Assembly (NCBI GenBank): GCA_022340615.1
Contig: JAJDNO010000018.1
Location: 1-44,186 of the forward strand
Direction of reading: 5' to 3'
Source of the DNA: Gallionella sp.
GTDB taxonomy: Bacteria; Pseudomonadota; Gammaproteobacteria; Burkholderiales; Gallionellaceae
Length of the DNA stretch: 44,186 nucleotides
Both the position numbers and the translations under genes were made by a program. The first letter of the stretch is position 1. Every line of letters begins with the position of its first letter. The notes beneath the pieces were generated by a model. That model saw nothing but the letters and a program-made list of their open reading frames with translations. It was not told where the DNA came from and searched no databases. Shown piece after piece: positions 32,022 through 43,238 of this stretch.

Positions 32022-33343
32022 TTCATGCTCCTGATTTGCCAGACGACTGCGCCAGGTTGTCCAGACACCGCGCCGGGAGTTGCCAGCGTAAGAATGAGAT
32101 TGCGCTTCGCCAGTGCTTCGCGCATCTGTTGTGTCGGTGCATTGCTGCCCGCTTTCAGGCTAACCGACAGGCTGCGGTCGTGATATTTGATCGCGGTGAT
32201 AGCGCCCGGTTTTCCTGCCACAGCGGTCCAGGCCTGGCCCAGGGTAGCGGTGATCGCGGTAAAATCGTCCGGTGCGGTCTGTCCCGAATTGTGTTTTGCA
32301 ATCGCGATTTTCTGCTGCATTTGTGCGATCGGATCGATGATCACGGACTCCTTCGGGTACGCCGACTTGTAGATCTGGATCATCGCTGCGCGCAATGTGC
32401 GGGATTCGCTTTTCATTTTCCACCAGCTGACATTCAATGCGGCTGCATTGACGAGCAGAACTGCGGCGGCCAGCGCCAGCGGCCAGCGCCATGGCTGCCA
32501 GTCGATTTTCCGTACTGTTGCCTTGTCCAGTCCCTGCATCAGATCCAGCGTCGCTGTGCCTGCACCGGCAATCCAGTGCGACCAGCTGTCGGCAGAAACG
32601 CTGATGTGCTTGCCCGATTCGACCGATTCGTTGACGATTTCCTGATAAGCGCGCACCCAGGGTTGTGGCACATACAGCGTGACCGTCGTCTGTGGAACCA
32701 CGGTGGATAAAGTCTGGATGGCCTCCTGCACCGCAGACCGATTCTGTTCCGCTTCTCCGCCCTGGTTAGTCGCAGGCGTGATCGCCAAGCCGATACCTTC
32801 CTGTTCAGAAAGGCGCAATGTCATGTCGATCACGATATTCTGGTCTGCCTCCTTCCGGTCAAGGATTGCGGCGGTCACGCTGCCCGGCTGCTCGCCGGGA
32901 TAGGGCAGGCACAGTTGCGCCGGTACAGCCGAGATATGGCGGGCGCCGAGCGATATCAAAACATTTGTCAGCTTGTCCAGCCACACGCGCTGCATTACCG
33001 CGATGGTTCGCATACCATCATGTGTTCCCCCTGCGACAACAACGCAGTCGGACGTATCGCTGATCAGCCGGTCTTCGACCAGATTGGGCAAGGCCGCTTT
33101 CAGCCTGGCGGGCGAAAGTGGCGGTACCTGCATACGCAATATCGTTACATCGCTTGCGGCCAGCAGCAGCACCACACGTTGCGATCCGGCCACGATATCG
33201 GCCAGGTCGGCAAGGGCCGTTGTTCCCTCGCGTTCGATTGCGCTGTCATGCGAAACCAGCGCGAACGGACAGGACAGCGCAGGCCAATGCGGCGCGGCGT
33301 CGGCAGCAGCCCTGGAAGGCAATCGAATATAGAATGTGCTCAA
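32018..33343 (-). CDS. gspL: Type II secretion protein GspL
   Basis: GspL recruits the GspE ATPase to the membrane. The 441-residue protein has an actin-like cytoplasmic domain (about 1-280), one membrane span (about 287-308, WPLALAAAVLLVNAAALNVSWW) and a periplasmic domain of about 130 residues. The early motif ILRMQVPPLSPARLKAALPNLVEDRL is typical. It is coupled to gspM by a four-base overlap and follows gspK by 18 bases. Confidence 0.94.
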   Translation of the reverse strand: MSTFYIRLPSRAAADAAPHWPALSCPFALVSHDSAIEREGTTALADLADIVAGSQRVVLLLAASDVTILRMQVPPLSPARLKAALPNLVEDRLISDTSDCVVVAGGTHDGMRTIAVMQRVWLDKLTNVLISLGARHISAVPAQLCLPYPGEQPGSVTAAILDRKEADQNIVIDMTLRLSEQEGIGLAITPATNQGGEAEQNRSAVQEAIQTLSTVVPQTTVTLYVPQPWVRAYQEIVNESVESGKHISVSADSWSHWIAGAGTATLDLMQGLDKATVRKIDWQPWRWPLALAAAVLLVNAAALNVSWWKMKSESRTLRAAMIQIYKSAYPKESVIIDPIAQMQQKIAIAKHNSGQTAPDDFTAITATLGQAWTAVAGKPGAITAIKYHDRSLSVSLKAGSNAPTQQMREALAKRNLILTLATPGAVSGQPGAVVWQIRSMK

Positions 33344-33361
33344 GGTTTCTCGCTAATCGGC

Positions 33362-34297
33362 TCAGTATTCCCGAATCCAGATCAAATTGGTGTTAATGCC
33401 ATTGCGTTCGATCAACGCCTGAATATCGGATTCGGCGCGGTTGATGCGTACTTTACCATTGACCAGAAAATAATTGGTCGAAACCGAAACGTTTGCCACG
33501 ATCAGACGATTTGCATGCAGCAGCAGCATGAAATCCCCGGGATTCCGAAAGGTTGCGGTGTTGCGGCTGGCAACCAGCGCTGCAGCGTCGGAAAGCGAAA
33601 GCGTGCTGATCGCGGCCAGTACTTCGGCAGGGGCGGTATTCACGTTGACCGGGGTGGCATGTGGCAGGAAGATTACATCGTCCCTTATCCTGTCCAGCAT
33701 TTTTGCAGTGAAGCCCGGTACCGCGAGCAAATCGTCCACCTGGGTAAGATTCATCGGCAGCGGAGCGGACTGATCAGCGGCATTTGCATCGGGTTTTTGC
33801 TGGGCATCCGCCATCAGGTCTGCCGTTGCCTGCGCGAACGACGGATCGATGCCTGCATTCTTCAGCAGATTTGCGAAAGCGGAGACCTCGGCAGGATTGA
33901 TTGTCCCGCTGGGGCACAGGTTGGTCAGGTTATAGCGTGACTGGGCATCGCTGATGCTGCCTGACAGGGTTGCATTGGTGGCATCGGAGTCGGCCAGGCC
34001 ATCATCGACGTATTGACCGAGTCGTGTTTCGGCGAGCGGGGTGGCCCAGGGTTCGTCCAGCGTATCGACGCTAGAGTACTTCGCGTCCTCGCGCAGAATC
34101 AGGCTGGCCCAGTCGAGCGCACCGCGCAGTATCCATTTCTTCTGCAACTGCAGGCGCTGATTTTCGATCGAACGCACCTGTACTTGCTGCTGCCAGAACA
34201 GACTCGCGACGATGGTGATCGCCAGCGTTGTCAGCAACAGCGCAATAATTACCGCGACACCGCGTTGCCGCTTCATCAGGACCGGGCGAACGTTCAT
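33362..34297 (-). CDS. gspK: Minor pseudopilin GspK
   Basis: GspK caps the pseudopilus tip with GspI and GspJ. The 311-residue protein starts with a basic leader and the prepilin site QRGVAVIIALLLTTLAI (residue 13 onwards), where the usual Glu at position +5 of the mature chain is absent, as expected for GspK. It has a large globular domain containing LTNLCPSGTINPAEVSAF and a late helix-hairpin-helix-like region. The ATG at 34297 overlaps the gspJ stop as ATGA. Confidence 0.94.
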   Translation of the reverse strand: MNVRPVLMKRQRGVAVIIALLLTTLAITIVASLFWQQQVQVRSIENQRLQLQKKWILRGALDWASLILREDAKYSSVDTLDEPWATPLAETRLGQYVDDGLADSDATNATLSGSISDAQSRYNLTNLCPSGTINPAEVSAFANLLKNAGIDPSFAQATADLMADAQQKPDANAADQSAPLPMNLTQVDDLLAVPGFTAKMLDRIRDDVIFLPHATPVNVNTAPAEVLAAISTLSLSDAAALVASRNTATFRNPGDFMLLLHANRLIVANVSVSTNYFLVNGKVRINRAESDIQALIERNGINTNLIWIREY

Positions 34298-34926
34298 ACT
34301 GCCCCCAGCAGGAATATCTTCTGCATGCTGCCATCGCGTCCGCGCAACTGCAGCGTGACCTCCAGTCCCGTGGCTGTTGACTGGACCGCAACCGTGCTCC
34401 CGATCGTTATTGCTGCATCGGCTTTGGTGCGCCAGCCGCCGTTGATCCACAGGCGCATCGTCATATCGGCCACGCCCGATTGCAGCACGACCGGCGGATT
34501 AGTCTGGGTGTCGTTGACGGCGTTCTGCCAGTAGAAATCCAGTTGTCGTAAATCGCGTGTCGCAGGCGATTCGCGGCGTGTCAGCAAACCGTCATTAACC
34601 CGGTAACTGATCACCTCAAGGCGTGACGGCTGATTGTCGGCATAAACCGTGCGCACCATCGTGAGTTGCCCCTGGCCGAGCACGAGCGGAATCCTGCCTG
34701 ACAGTACCGAGGCAGTAGCCAGATGCGCGCAATCGCTTTGCAACTGCGCGAAGGAGAGCTGCATTCCGCGAGTCTGCTCCAGTTCGCCGGTGAGCGCGAT
34801 GCGTGCCCGCACAATGCTGTCCAGCCCGCGCCAGCCGAGCACCGCAACGAATCCGAGCACACTGATGGCGACCAGCAGCTCGACCAGTGTCAGACCCGAT
34901 TGCGCCCTGTTTTGCCGCTCACGCAT
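34294..34926 (-). CDS. gspJ: Minor pseudopilin GspJ
   Basis: The 210-residue protein has the prepilin peptidase site SGLTLVELLVAISVLGFVAVL near residues 10-30 with the conserved Glu at +5. The globular part then carries the RISY-like segment LEVISYRVNDGLLTRRE typical of GspJ. The ATG at 34926 overlaps gspI by 8 bases, so the two are translated in series. The longer in-frame extension upstream overlaps gspI heavily and is rejected. Confidence 0.94.
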   Translation of the reverse strand: MRERQNRAQSGLTLVELLVAISVLGFVAVLGWRGLDSIVRARIALTGELEQTRGMQLSFAQLQSDCAHLATASVLSGRIPLVLGQGQLTMVRTVYADNQPSRLEVISYRVNDGLLTRRESPATRDLRQLDFYWQNAVNDTQTNPPVVLQSGVADMTMRLWINGGWRTKADAAITIGSTVAVQSTATGLEVTLQLRGRDGSMQKIFLLGAV

Positions 34927-35320
34927 TGGGCACCACCTGGTCGAGCTTGATGATGCGCCGATCGGGATTGTCCGCATCGAATACGCTGACTTCAACACGG
35001 CGGAAGTACGGATTGGGTGTGGTGTAGACATTTTCTTCGCAGACCAGATGCAATTCGCCCTGGTTGCAATTGAATCGGCTTTGGCCAAGCGCCGGCCATT
35101 CATGGGCAAGACGAATCCGGGTAAGCTGGTTCTCGGCTGACCAGGTCGCCATCATCGCTGAGCGCAAGTCGGCGCTGTTCTGCGTCAGGCTGCCGACCGC
35201 ACGCAGGCTGGCTCCGAGCGCGGTTCCGATAATCACCAGCGCGACCAGCACCTCGAGCAGCGTGAAACCAGCGTTGCAACGATGCGGGGAATGCAAGGAC
35301 AGGCGATGTTGATGGCTCAT
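34919..35320 (-). CDS. gspI: Minor pseudopilin GspI
   Basis: The 133-residue protein has the cleavage motif NAGFTLLEVLVALVIIGTALGASLRAV with Glu at +5, and the WSAENQLTRIRL segment that is highly typical of GspI. It starts one base after the gspH stop (gap of 1). The charged leader before the Gly is 17 residues long, slightly longer than usual. Confidence 0.95.
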   Translation of the reverse strand: MSHQHRLSLHSPHRCNAGFTLLEVLVALVIIGTALGASLRAVGSLTQNSADLRSAMMATWSAENQLTRIRLAHEWPALGQSRFNCNQGELHLVCEENVYTTPNPYFRRVEVSVFDADNPDRRIIKLDQVVPNA

Positions 35321-35321
35321 C

Positions 35322-35846
35322 TTATTCGACGACGAAATGCCCGATCCCGTCCGCATGGATTTCGACCTGGTTGTCCCCGGCGGCAAGCGTCATCACGAAA
35401 GGGATGCCGACCGGTTCGCGGCCAAAGATGATGCGCAATGGAGTGGATTGTTTCGCAGAGGGAGGGCTGATCGTCAATATGACCGGTGCGCGTTTGAATT
35501 TGCGTTCGCGCAGCAAGTCATCGTGCTTGAGCGGCTGCCATTCATTGTTTTCGAATATCAGGAAGCGGTACCGGTCGGTATCGGCTTCGAATGCAATCGG
35601 CCGGTCGCGCAGGATCGCCTCGTCGCGTGCCGATTGCAGCAACAGCGCGATTCGCTGCGCATCGTCCTGCAAAACCTGGTGCTCGCTCGGCATTGCATTT
35701 AATGAGACAGCGCCGAGCGTGATGCCGACGATTACCATCACCACCAGCAATTCAAGCAGCGTGAATCCCTGCGGCCGTTGCCGGAACTTTGCGCTCCGAT
35801 GGGCGCACTTCAGCCCCTGTAAACGGCGGGAGATTACAAGTCCCAC
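35322..35846 (-). CDS. gspH: Minor pseudopilin GspH
   Basis: The 174-residue protein has the prepilin site PQGFTLLELLVVMVIVGITLGAVSLN (residue 25 onwards) and the QDDAQRIALLLQSARDEAILRDRPIAF segment of GspH. No ATG is available before the cleavage site, so a GTG at 35846 is taken as the start. This overlaps the gspG stop by 13 bases and gives a long leader of about 26 residues. A start further inside, at a CTG, cannot be ruled out. Confidence 0.9.
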   Translation of the reverse strand: MGLVISRRLQGLKCAHRSAKFRQRPQGFTLLELLVVMVIVGITLGAVSLNAMPSEHQVLQDDAQRIALLLQSARDEAILRDRPIAFEADTDRYRFLIFENNEWQPLKHDDLLRERKFKRAPVILTISPPSAKQSTPLRIIFGREPVGIPFVMTLAAGDNQVEIHADGIGHFVVE

Positions 35847-36295
35847 GAGCCGATATCGGCATCGTTGCCGACACCTCCCGGCTGGCCATCTGCACCCAGC
35901 GAGAACACGTCGACTTCACCGTGAATACCGGGAGACAGGTACTGGTAAGGGTAGCCCCACGGATCCTTGGGAAGTTTCTCGATATAGCCGCCGGTTTTCC
36001 AGCCGTCTGCTGCAGGGCCTGTGGTCGGCTTGGTGATCAGCGCCTGCAGCCCCTGCTCGGTGGTCGGGTAGCGTTGATTATCCAGCTTGTAGAGTTTGAG
36101 CGCCTGCATGATCGTCGCAATATCCTGCTTGGCCGCGATGATGCGAGCATCGTCGGTGCGCCCCATCAATTTGGGTACGATCAAAGCAGCCATGATGCCC
36201 ATGATGACGACTACCACCATGATTTCGATCAGGGTAAAGCCGCGCGCACGTGCTGAAGCAGGATTACGATAAGGAACAATATAATCGTTTGGCAT
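35834..36295 (-). CDS. gspG: Major pseudopilin GspG
   Basis: GspG is the main subunit of the pseudopilus. The 153-residue protein has the site ARGFTLIEIMVVVVIMGIMA (about 18-37), the motif DDARIIAAKQDIATIMQALKLYKLDNQRYPTTEQGL and the calcium-binding C-terminal loop region DPWGYPYQYLSPG, DVFSLGADGQPGG. It is the first gene of the operon, which runs G-H-I-J-K-L-M-N-D-E-F-C on the minus strand. A prepilin peptidase gene (gspO) is not in this window. Confidence 0.97.
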   Translation of the reverse strand: MPNDYIVPYRNPASARARGFTLIEIMVVVVIMGIMAALIVPKLMGRTDDARIIAAKQDIATIMQALKLYKLDNQRYPTTEQGLQALITKPTTGPAADGWKTGGYIEKLPKDPWGYPYQYLSPGIHGEVDVFSLGADGQPGGVGNDADIGSWDL

Positions 36296-36329
36296 GAGTC
36301 TCGAATTTCAGGAAAAGTGGAATGGCGCT

Positions 36330-36335
36330 AGTATA
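36330..36335 (-). promoter_or_regulatory. Possible -10 box of the gsp operon
   Basis: Read on the minus strand, TATACT lies 35 bases before the gspG start codon. A TTGGCA is 20 bases further upstream, which is too far for a good -35 box, so the promoter is weak or needs an activator. Confidence 0.3.
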
Positions 36336-36439
36336 AATCCGAAGACGGTTCTGTGTGCCAACATTGAGCGGCACGGAATTTGGATCGTCCGGAGTCCTGC
36401 TCTTTCATTGATTGATGCGCTTCCGTGACGGACTATTCA

Positions 36440-36467
36440 TTGTAAAACCTGCCAACGGTATTATAAT
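36440..36467 (+). promoter_or_regulatory. Probable promoter of thrS
   Basis: TTGTAA (36440-36445) and a perfect TATAAT (36462-36467) are 16 bases apart. The message would start near 36474 and carry a leader of almost 90 bases ahead of thrS. Confidence 0.6.
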
Positions 36468-36477
36468 GCCGGTCCTT

Positions 36478-36541
36478 GGACTGCGTCCTGCGGAAACGCC
36501 GGGCGATGTCTTGTTATTTCAAGTGCGGCATCGCCGCACTT
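36478..36541 (+). promoter_or_regulatory. Structured 5' leader of thrS with two hairpins
   Basis: A small stem GGAC-TGC-GTCC (36478-36488) is followed by a perfect 9-bp stem, AAGTGCGGC (36521-36529) with GCCGCACTT (36533-36541) around a 3-base loop. The second hairpin ends 20 bases before the thrS ATG. Escherichia coli thrS is repressed by its own product through tRNA-like leader hairpins; a similar control here is inferred only. Confidence 0.45.
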
Positions 36542-36561
36542 TGTATTTCAGAAAAGAAAAT

Positions 36562-38466
36562 ATGCCAGTTATTACCTTGCCGGATGGTTCGCAGCGCAGC
36601 TTTGCGCAGCCAGTGACAGTCGCTGAAGTCGCGCTCAGTATCGGTGCCGGTCTGGCGCGTGCCGCGCTGGCCGGGAAAGTGGACGGCCGGCTGGTGGATA
36701 CCTCGTATCTGATCGGGCAGGATGCCTCGCTGGCCATCGTGACCGACAAGGATGCGGATGGTCTTGAGATCATCCGCCATTCCACTGCGCATTTGCTGGC
36801 CTATGCGGTGAAGGAGCTGTTCCCCGATGCGCAGGTCACCATCGGCCCGGTGATCGAAAACGGTTTCTACTACGATTTTTCCTACCATCGCCCGTTCACC
36901 CCGGAAGACCTGGTCGCAATCGAAAAGCGCATGGCCGAGCTTGCCAGAAAAGACATCCCGGTCACGCGCAAGGTGTTGCCGCGCGACGAAGCGGTAAGCT
37001 ATTTCAAGGGGATCAACGAACATTACAAGGCGGAGATCATCGCTTCGATTCCGGCGAATGAAGATGTATCTCTGTACACCGAGGGCGACTTCACCGATCT
37101 TTGCCGCGGACCGCACGTGCCGTCGACCGGCAAGCTGAAAGTTTTCAAACTGATGAAGCTGGCCGGGGCGTACTGGCGCGGCGATTCGAAGAACGAGATG
37201 CTGCAGCGCATCTACGGCACAGCCTGGGTGAAGAAGGAAGAACTCGATGCCTATCTGCACCAGATCGAGGAGGCCGAGAAGCGCGACCACCGCAAGCTCG
37301 GCAAGCAGCTGGAATTGTTCCATATGCAGGACTCTTCGCCCGGCATGGTGTTCTGGCATCCCAAAGGCTGGACGCTATGGCAGGAAGTCGAACAGTACAT
37401 GCGCCGCAAGTTCATCGAACACGGCTACCAGGAAGTGCGTACCCCGACCATCATGGACCGGACTCTGTGGGAGAAATCCGGACACTGGGAAAACTATCAC
37501 GAAAATATGTTTACCACCGCGTCGGAAAACCGCGATTACGCGGTGAAGCCGATGAACTGCCCCGGCCATGTGCAGATTTTCAACCACGGTCTGCACAGCT
37601 ATCGCGACCTTCCGCTGCGGTTGGCGGAGTTCGGCTCCTGCCACCGCAACGAGACATCCGGTTCGCTGCACGGCTTGATGCGGGTGCGTGGCTTCACCCA
37701 GGATGATGCGCATATTTTCTGTACAGAAGAGCAGGTGCAGTCCGAGGTGTCGCAGTTCATCGTGATGCTGAATGAGGTATATCGGGATTTCGGCTTTAAC
37801 GAAGTGCTGGTCAAGCTGTCCACACGTCCGGAAAAACGGGTCGGATCGGATGAGACCTGGGACAAGGCAGAAGCCGGCCTGGCCTCAGCACTGAAGCAAA
37901 ACACCTTGGACTACGATGTGCTGCCGGGCGAGGGCGCGTTCTATGGTCCCAAGGTCGAATTCACGCTTAAGGACAGCCTGGGCCGCCTGTGGCAGTGCGG
38001 CACGATACAGCTGGATTTCAACCTTCCGGTGCGCCTCGGCGCCGAGTTCGTGGACGAAGACAACAGCCGCAAACCGCCTGTGATGCTGCATCGCGCTATT
38101 CTCGGGTCAATGGAACGCTTCATCGGCATCCTGATCGAGCACCATGCCGGCGCTTTCCCGCTCTGGCTGGCGCCGGTCCAGCTGGTGCTGATGAATATTT
38201 CCCAGGCGCAGGAGGAATATACTACCCGGATTGCGCATGAATTGCGTGCCTCCGGGCTGCGCATCAAACTGGATTTGCGTAATGAGAAGATTACCTATAA
38301 AATACGCGAACATAGCTTGCAGAAATTACCTTATCAGCTGATCGTCGGCGACAAGGAGGTGGAAGCAGGTTTGGTGGCCGTGCGAACCCGCAGTGGTGAG
38401 GATCTCGGGAAAATGACGCTGGAAGCTTTGCTGCAGCGCCTGCAAACCGAAATTAAAACCGGGTAG
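36562..38466 (+). CDS. thrS: Threonyl-tRNA synthetase
   Basis: ThrRS charges tRNA-Thr. The 634-residue protein has a TGS domain (1-61), the editing/SAD domain ([16 protein letters not shown] with the second HxxxH-type site), the class II catalytic core ([46 protein letters not shown]) and an anticodon-binding domain starting near [10 protein letters not shown]. Length and order are standard. The ATG at 36562 is chosen because the TGS domain begins there; the Shine-Dalgarno is weak, which suits control by the leader hairpins. Confidence 0.98.
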   Translation: MPVITLPDGSQRSFAQPVTVAEVALSIGAGLARAALAGKVDGRLVDTSYLIGQDASLAIVTDKDADGLEIIRHSTAHLLAYAVKELFPDAQVTIGPVIENGFYYDFSYHRPFTPEDLVAIEKRMAELARKDIPVTRKVLPRDEAVSYFKGINEHYKAEIIASIPANEDVSLYTEGDFTDLCRGPHVPSTGKLKVFKLMKLAGAYWRGDSKNEMLQRIYGTAWVKKEELDAYLHQIEEAEKRDHRKLGKQLELFHMQDSSPGMVFWHPKGWTLWQEVEQYMRRKFIEHGYQEVRTPTIMDRTLWEKSGHWENYHENMFTTASENRDYAVKPMNCPGHVQIFNHGLHSYRDLPLRLAEFGSCHRNETSGSLHGLMRVRGFTQDDAHIFCTEEQVQSEVSQFIVMLNEVYRDFGFNEVLVKLSTRPEKRVGSDETWDKAEAGLASALKQNTLDYDVLPGEGAFYGPKVEFTLKDSLGRLWQCGTIQLDFNLPVRLGAEFVDEDNSRKPPVMLHRAILGSMERFIGILIEHHAGAFPLWLAPVQLVLMNISQAQEEYTTRIAHELRASGLRIKLDLRNEKITYKIREHSLQKLPYQLIVGDKEVEAGLVAVRTRSGEDLGKMTLEALLQRLQTEIKTG

Positions 38467-38500
38467 CGCGGCTTAGTATTGTCCAAATGGAGATATTGCA

Positions 38501-39061
38501 ATAGCACAAGATAAATCGCAGCGCATGAATGAGATGATTACCGCACCACAGGTGCGGCTCATTGGTGTGGAAAAGGAGCCCCTCGGGATCGTGACCATCG
38601 CGGAAGCATTGCGTATGGCCGATGAAGCAGAACTGGATTTGGTGGAGATTTCGCCATTAGCGGAGCCGCCGGTATGCCGTATCATGGACATCGGCAAATT
38701 CAAGTATGCCGAAAGCAAGAAGCTGCATGAAGCCAAGCTGAAGCAGAAGCAGATCCAGATCAAGGAAATCAAGTTCCGGCCGAATACCGACGAAGGCGAT
38801 TACAATATAAAGCTGCGCAACCTGATCAAGTTTCTGGAGGATGGCGACAAAACCAAAGTCACGCTGCGTTTTCGCGGTCGTGAAATGGCCCATCAGGAAA
38901 TCGGCATGCGCCTGATCGAGCGCGTAAGAGCTGACCTGGAGGACTACGGTGTAGTCGAACAGTTTCCAATGATGCAAGGCCGGCAGATGGTGATGGTGCT
39001 GTCGCCTAAGCCGGCTGCCAAAAAGAAGGCTGAACCAGCCAAGGCCGGCCACAGTGAATGA
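38501..39061 (+). CDS. infC: Translation initiation factor IF-3, with a non-AUG start
   Basis: IF-3 checks the start codon on the 30S subunit. From the ATA codon at 38501 the protein has 186 residues and begins with the [21 protein letters not shown] segment found in relatives; starting at the first ATG (38525) would cut off this conserved end. GGAG at 38489-38492 is 8 bases from ATA, the ideal distance; an ATT at 38495 is also in frame but only 2 bases from it. infC genes are known to use AUU, AUC or AUA, so that excess IF-3 represses its own translation. Confidence 0.92.
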   Translation: MAQDKSQRMNEMITAPQVRLIGVEKEPLGIVTIAEALRMADEAELDLVEISPLAEPPVCRIMDIGKFKYAESKKLHEAKLKQKQIQIKEIKFRPNTDEGDYNIKLRNLIKFLEDGDKTKVTLRFRGREMAHQEIGMRLIERVRADLEDYGVVEQFPMMQGRQMVMVLSPKPAAKKKAEPAKAGHSE

Positions 39062-39185
39062 TTTTTGACTCGACAGTAAAGGGACGGTCGGGTTGATGCA
39101 GTAAACAGTCCCAATAAAAAGTGGCGTACGGGTTAAAAAGTTTTTTCATCGGAAAACACCTCGCGCCATAACTTAAGGAGCAATC

Positions 39186-39383
39186 ATGCCCAAGATGAAA
39201 ACCAAAAGCGGAGCAAAAAAGCGCTTCGTCGTTCGCGCTGGCGGCAGCATCAAGCGCGCAAGTGCATTCAAGCGTCATATCCTGACCAAGAAGACCACCA
39301 AGACCAAACGCCAATTGCGCGGCATTACAGAGGTCCACTCAACCAACACGGCATCGGTTCGCGCCATGATGCCTTACGCGTAA
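39186..39383 (+). CDS. rpmI: Ribosomal protein L35
   Basis: The 65-residue basic protein [14 protein letters not shown]...  with the [19 protein letters not shown] core is a standard bL35 of the large subunit. It is preceded by AAGGAG. The 124 bases between infC and rpmI include a GGGAC/GTCCC inverted repeat (39081-39112) that could take part in L20-type feedback, though I cannot show this. Confidence 0.98.
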   Translation: MPKMKTKSGAKKRFVVRAGGSIKRASAFKRHILTKKTTKTKRQLRGITEVHSTNTASVRAMMPYA

Positions 39384-39393
39384 GGAGTAGACC

Positions 39394-39753
39394 ATGCCAA
39401 GAGTTAAACGTGGCGTCATAGCACGCGCAAGTCACAAGAAGATTCTGGACCTGGCCAAGGGTTATCGCGGCCGCCGCAAAAACGTCTACCGAATCGCCAA
39501 GCAGGCGGTGATGAAGGCCGGACAATATGCCTATCGCGACCGTCGCCAGAGGAAGCGCCAGTTCCGCACCCTGTGGATCGCCCGTATCAATGCGGCTGCA
39601 CGCGAGCAGGGCATGACATACAGCGTATTCATGAACGGGCTGAAGAAAGCCGAGATCCAGGTTGACCGCAAGGTATTGTCGGACATCGCGGTGTTCGACA
39701 AGGCTGCGTTTGCACAGCTGGTGGTGCAGGCTAAAGCCGGCCTCGGCGCTTAA
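39394..39753 (+). CDS. rplT: Ribosomal protein L20
   Basis: The 119-residue protein has the usual bL20 start [32 protein letters not shown] and the conserved [21 protein letters not shown] segment. In other bacteria L20 represses translation of its own operon. It follows rpmI by 10 bases with an AGGAG signal and is followed by a terminator. Confidence 0.98.
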   Translation: MPRVKRGVIARASHKKILDLAKGYRGRRKNVYRIAKQAVMKAGQYAYRDRRQRKRQFRTLWIARINAAAREQGMTYSVFMNGLKKAEIQVDRKVLSDIAVFDKAAFAQLVVQAKAGLGA

Positions 39754-39769
39754 CCACGATCGCTGAAAT

Positions 39770-39798
39770 AAAAAGGAGGCTTATTGCCTCCTTTTTTT
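39770..39798 (+). terminator. Rho-independent terminator after rplT
   Basis: GGAGGC (39775-39780) pairs with GCCTCC (39786-39791), extended by five A-T pairs, with a run of seven T (39792-39798). It separates the ribosomal genes from pheST and could also act as an attenuator for read-through into pheS. Confidence 0.9.
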
Positions 39799-39820
39799 GT
39801 TTCCGGTGTCCATATTGGGA

Positions 39821-40837
<1,017 letters not shown>

Positions 40838-40846
40838 ACTTAGAAC

Positions 40847-43204
40847 ATGAAATTTTCCGAAAACTGGTTGAGAACCTGGGTCAATCCGGACCTGTCCAGC
40901 GAGGCGCTGGGACATGTACTTACCATGGCAGGCCTTGAAGTCGAGGCGCTCGAGCCTGTCGCACCCGCATTCAGCAATGTGGTGGTGGGCGAAGTGCTGG
41001 AAGTGGTCAAGCATCCCAATGCGGATCGCCTGAACGTTTGCCAGGTGAATGTCGGCGAAGCGGCGCCGCTGAATATCGTGTGCGGTGCGGCGAATGTCGC
41101 GGTCGGCGTGAAAGTGCCCTGCGCGCGGATCGGCGCGGTACTGCCCGGCGATTTTGTGATCAAGCAGGCCAAGGTGCGCAATGTCGAATCCTTCGGCATG
41201 CTGTGTTCCGAAAAGGAACTCGGCCTGGCCGATGAAAGCGAAGGACTGTGGCTGCTGCCGGACGATGCACCGGTCGGGAAAACGTTGCGCGAGTATCTGG
41301 AGCTGGATGACAAGCTGTTCACGCTGAAGCTGACGCCGAACCGCAGCGACTGTTCCGGCATGGTCGGCATCGCGCGTGAGGTTGCCGCATTGACGGGCAG
41401 CGAACTCAAGCCGCTGGATATCCGGACACAGCCGGTCACCTTGTCCGAGCAATTGCCGGTCAGCATCGCGGATGCGTTCGGCTGTCCGTTATATTGCGGG
41501 CGCCTGGTGCGCGGCGTAAACGCTGCAGCTGTCACGCCGGACTGGATGTTGCGCCGCCTCGAGCGCAGCGGCTTGCGCGGCATCAGCGCGGTGGTGGACA
41601 TCACCAACTACGTGATGCTGGAGATGGGGCAGCCGATGCATGCCTTTGATGTGGCAAAACTGTCCGGCGGAATTACGGTACGCAGTGCGAGCAAAGGCGA
41701 AGAGTTGACCTTGCTCAACGAGCAGAACGTCAAGCTGGACGAAGAAGTGATGGTCATCGCCGATGATGCGCGCGTGCTGGCACTTGCCGGCATCATGGGC
41801 GGACAGGGCAGCGGTGTGGATACGGCCACGCGGGACGTGTTCCTGGAAAGCGCATTTTTCCATCCCGATGCGATCGCCGGCAGGGCGCGCCGTTTCGGTC
41901 TGGCTACCGATTCCTCATTCCGCTTCGAGCGCGGGGTGGACTTTGCCGCGACCCGCCAGGCCATGGAGCGTGCCACCCAATTGCTGGTGGAAATCTGCGG
42001 CGGCAGCGCCGGCCCGATAAGCGAGGTGTGCGGCCAGCTCCCGTCGCGTACTCCGATTGCATTGCGCCGTTCGCGCGTCGCCAGGGTGCTCGGCATCGCG
42101 CTGGATAACCAACAGATCGCAGCCCTGTTCAAGCGCCTGCAGTTCGACTTCACCGCCAATGGCGACGATTTTAGGGTGACGCCTCCGAGCTTCCGTTTCG
42201 ATCTGTCCATCGAGGCCGATCTGATCGAGGAACTGGCCAGGCTGCACGGCTATGACCATATTCCGGCACAGGCGCCCGAGGCTGCCTTTACCGTATTGCC
42301 CTACAGCGAATTGCAGCGCCCGTTGTCCCAAATCCGGAATTTGCTGGTGGCGCGCGATTACCAGGAGATCGTCAGCTACGCATTTCTCGATGCTCAGGTC
42401 GAGCGTGAACTTTGCGGTAACGAGCATCCTGTCACGCTGCAGAATCCGATCGCCAGCAATCTGGCGGTGATGCGCAGCAGCCTGATCGGCGGTCTGGTCG
42501 GGGCGCTGCGTTTTAACCTGAACCGCAAACAGTCCCGCGTGCGACTGTTCGAGGTCGGTGCATGTTTTGCGAAGGTGGATGATGAATATGTCCAGACCCA
42601 GCGCCTGTCCGGCTTGAGCTATGGTGATGCCCAGTCCGAGCAATGGGGCGTGTCCGCCAGACCGGTGGATTTCTTCGATGCGAAAGCGGACGTGCAAGCC
42701 CTGTTCCCGCCACAGGTATTGCGCTTTGTTGCCGCAACCCACCCGGCGCTGCATCCGGGGCGTTCCGCGCAGATTTATTGCGGTGACCAGGTGATCGGAT
42801 GGCTGGGCGAATTGCATCCGCACTGGCAGCAGCAATACGACATTCCCCGGGCCTGTCTTTGGTTCGAGCTTGATCTCGATGCGCTGACCCGGAGCCGGGT
42901 TCCGATGATGAGCGAGATCGCCAAGTTTCTGCCGGTGCGCCGCGATCTGGCTGTTGTGGTCGACGAGGCCGTGACGGCACAGACCTTGCTTGATGCAATG
43001 CAGCAATGCTCTGCGCCCTATGTGACCGAGCTTGCATTGTTCGATGTGTACCGCGGAAAAGGCGTCGAGCAAGGCAAAAAAAGCCTTGCATTCCGAGTGT
43101 TATTGCAAGATACTCACAAGACACTCTCGGAGTCGGAAATTGAACCTAGCATCGCGCAGCTGGTAGAAGCCCTGCAAAAAAGCGGTGCGCAGTTACGTAT
43201 GTGA
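40847..43204 (+). CDS. pheT: Phenylalanyl-tRNA synthetase beta subunit
   Basis: The 785-residue protein has the N-terminal EMAP-like tRNA-binding domain (about 40-150, [23 protein letters not shown]), the B3/B4 editing domain, the B5 domain, a catalytic-like core ([22 protein letters not shown]) and the C-terminal ferredoxin-fold anticodon-binding domain (about 690-785, [15 protein letters not shown]). The domain set is complete. The ihfA gene follows after 34 bases. Confidence 0.98.
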   Translation: MKFSENWLRTWVNPDLSSEALGHVLTMAGLEVEALEPVAPAFSNVVVGEVLEVVKHPNADRLNVCQVNVGEAAPLNIVCGAANVAVGVKVPCARIGAVLPGDFVIKQAKVRNVESFGMLCSEKELGLADESEGLWLLPDDAPVGKTLREYLELDDKLFTLKLTPNRSDCSGMVGIAREVAALTGSELKPLDIRTQPVTLSEQLPVSIADAFGCPLYCGRLVRGVNAAAVTPDWMLRRLERSGLRGISAVVDITNYVMLEMGQPMHAFDVAKLSGGITVRSASKGEELTLLNEQNVKLDEEVMVIADDARVLALAGIMGGQGSGVDTATRDVFLESAFFHPDAIAGRARRFGLATDSSFRFERGVDFAATRQAMERATQLLVEICGGSAGPISEVCGQLPSRTPIALRRSRVARVLGIALDNQQIAALFKRLQFDFTANGDDFRVTPPSFRFDLSIEADLIEELARLHGYDHIPAQAPEAAFTVLPYSELQRPLSQIRNLLVARDYQEIVSYAFLDAQVERELCGNEHPVTLQNPIASNLAVMRSSLIGGLVGALRFNLNRKQSRVRLFEVGACFAKVDDEYVQTQRLSGLSYGDAQSEQWGVSARPVDFFDAKADVQALFPPQVLRFVAATHPALHPGRSAQIYCGDQVIGWLGELHPHWQQQYDIPRACLWFELDLDALTRSRVPMMSEIAKFLPVRRDLAVVVDEAVTAQTLLDAMQQCSAPYVTELALFDVYRGKGVEQGKKSLAFRVLLQDTHKTLSESEIEPSIAQLVEALQKSGAQLRM

Positions 43205-43222
43205 TCCCGTAATTAAGGGATC
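43203..43222 (+). repeat. Inverted repeat between pheT and ihfA
   Basis: GATCCC (43203-43208) and GGGATC (43217-43222) are exact inverted copies with an 8-base loop, overlapping the pheT stop and just upstream of the ihfA Shine-Dalgarno. There is no T tract. Confidence 0.45.
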
Positions 43223-43238
43223 TGGAAAAGGGAGCAAC

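Noticed and set aside
36335-36366. A sigma-54 promoter for gspG at TTGGCAC
   Set aside because: The GC element of the -12 box is missing at the required spacing.
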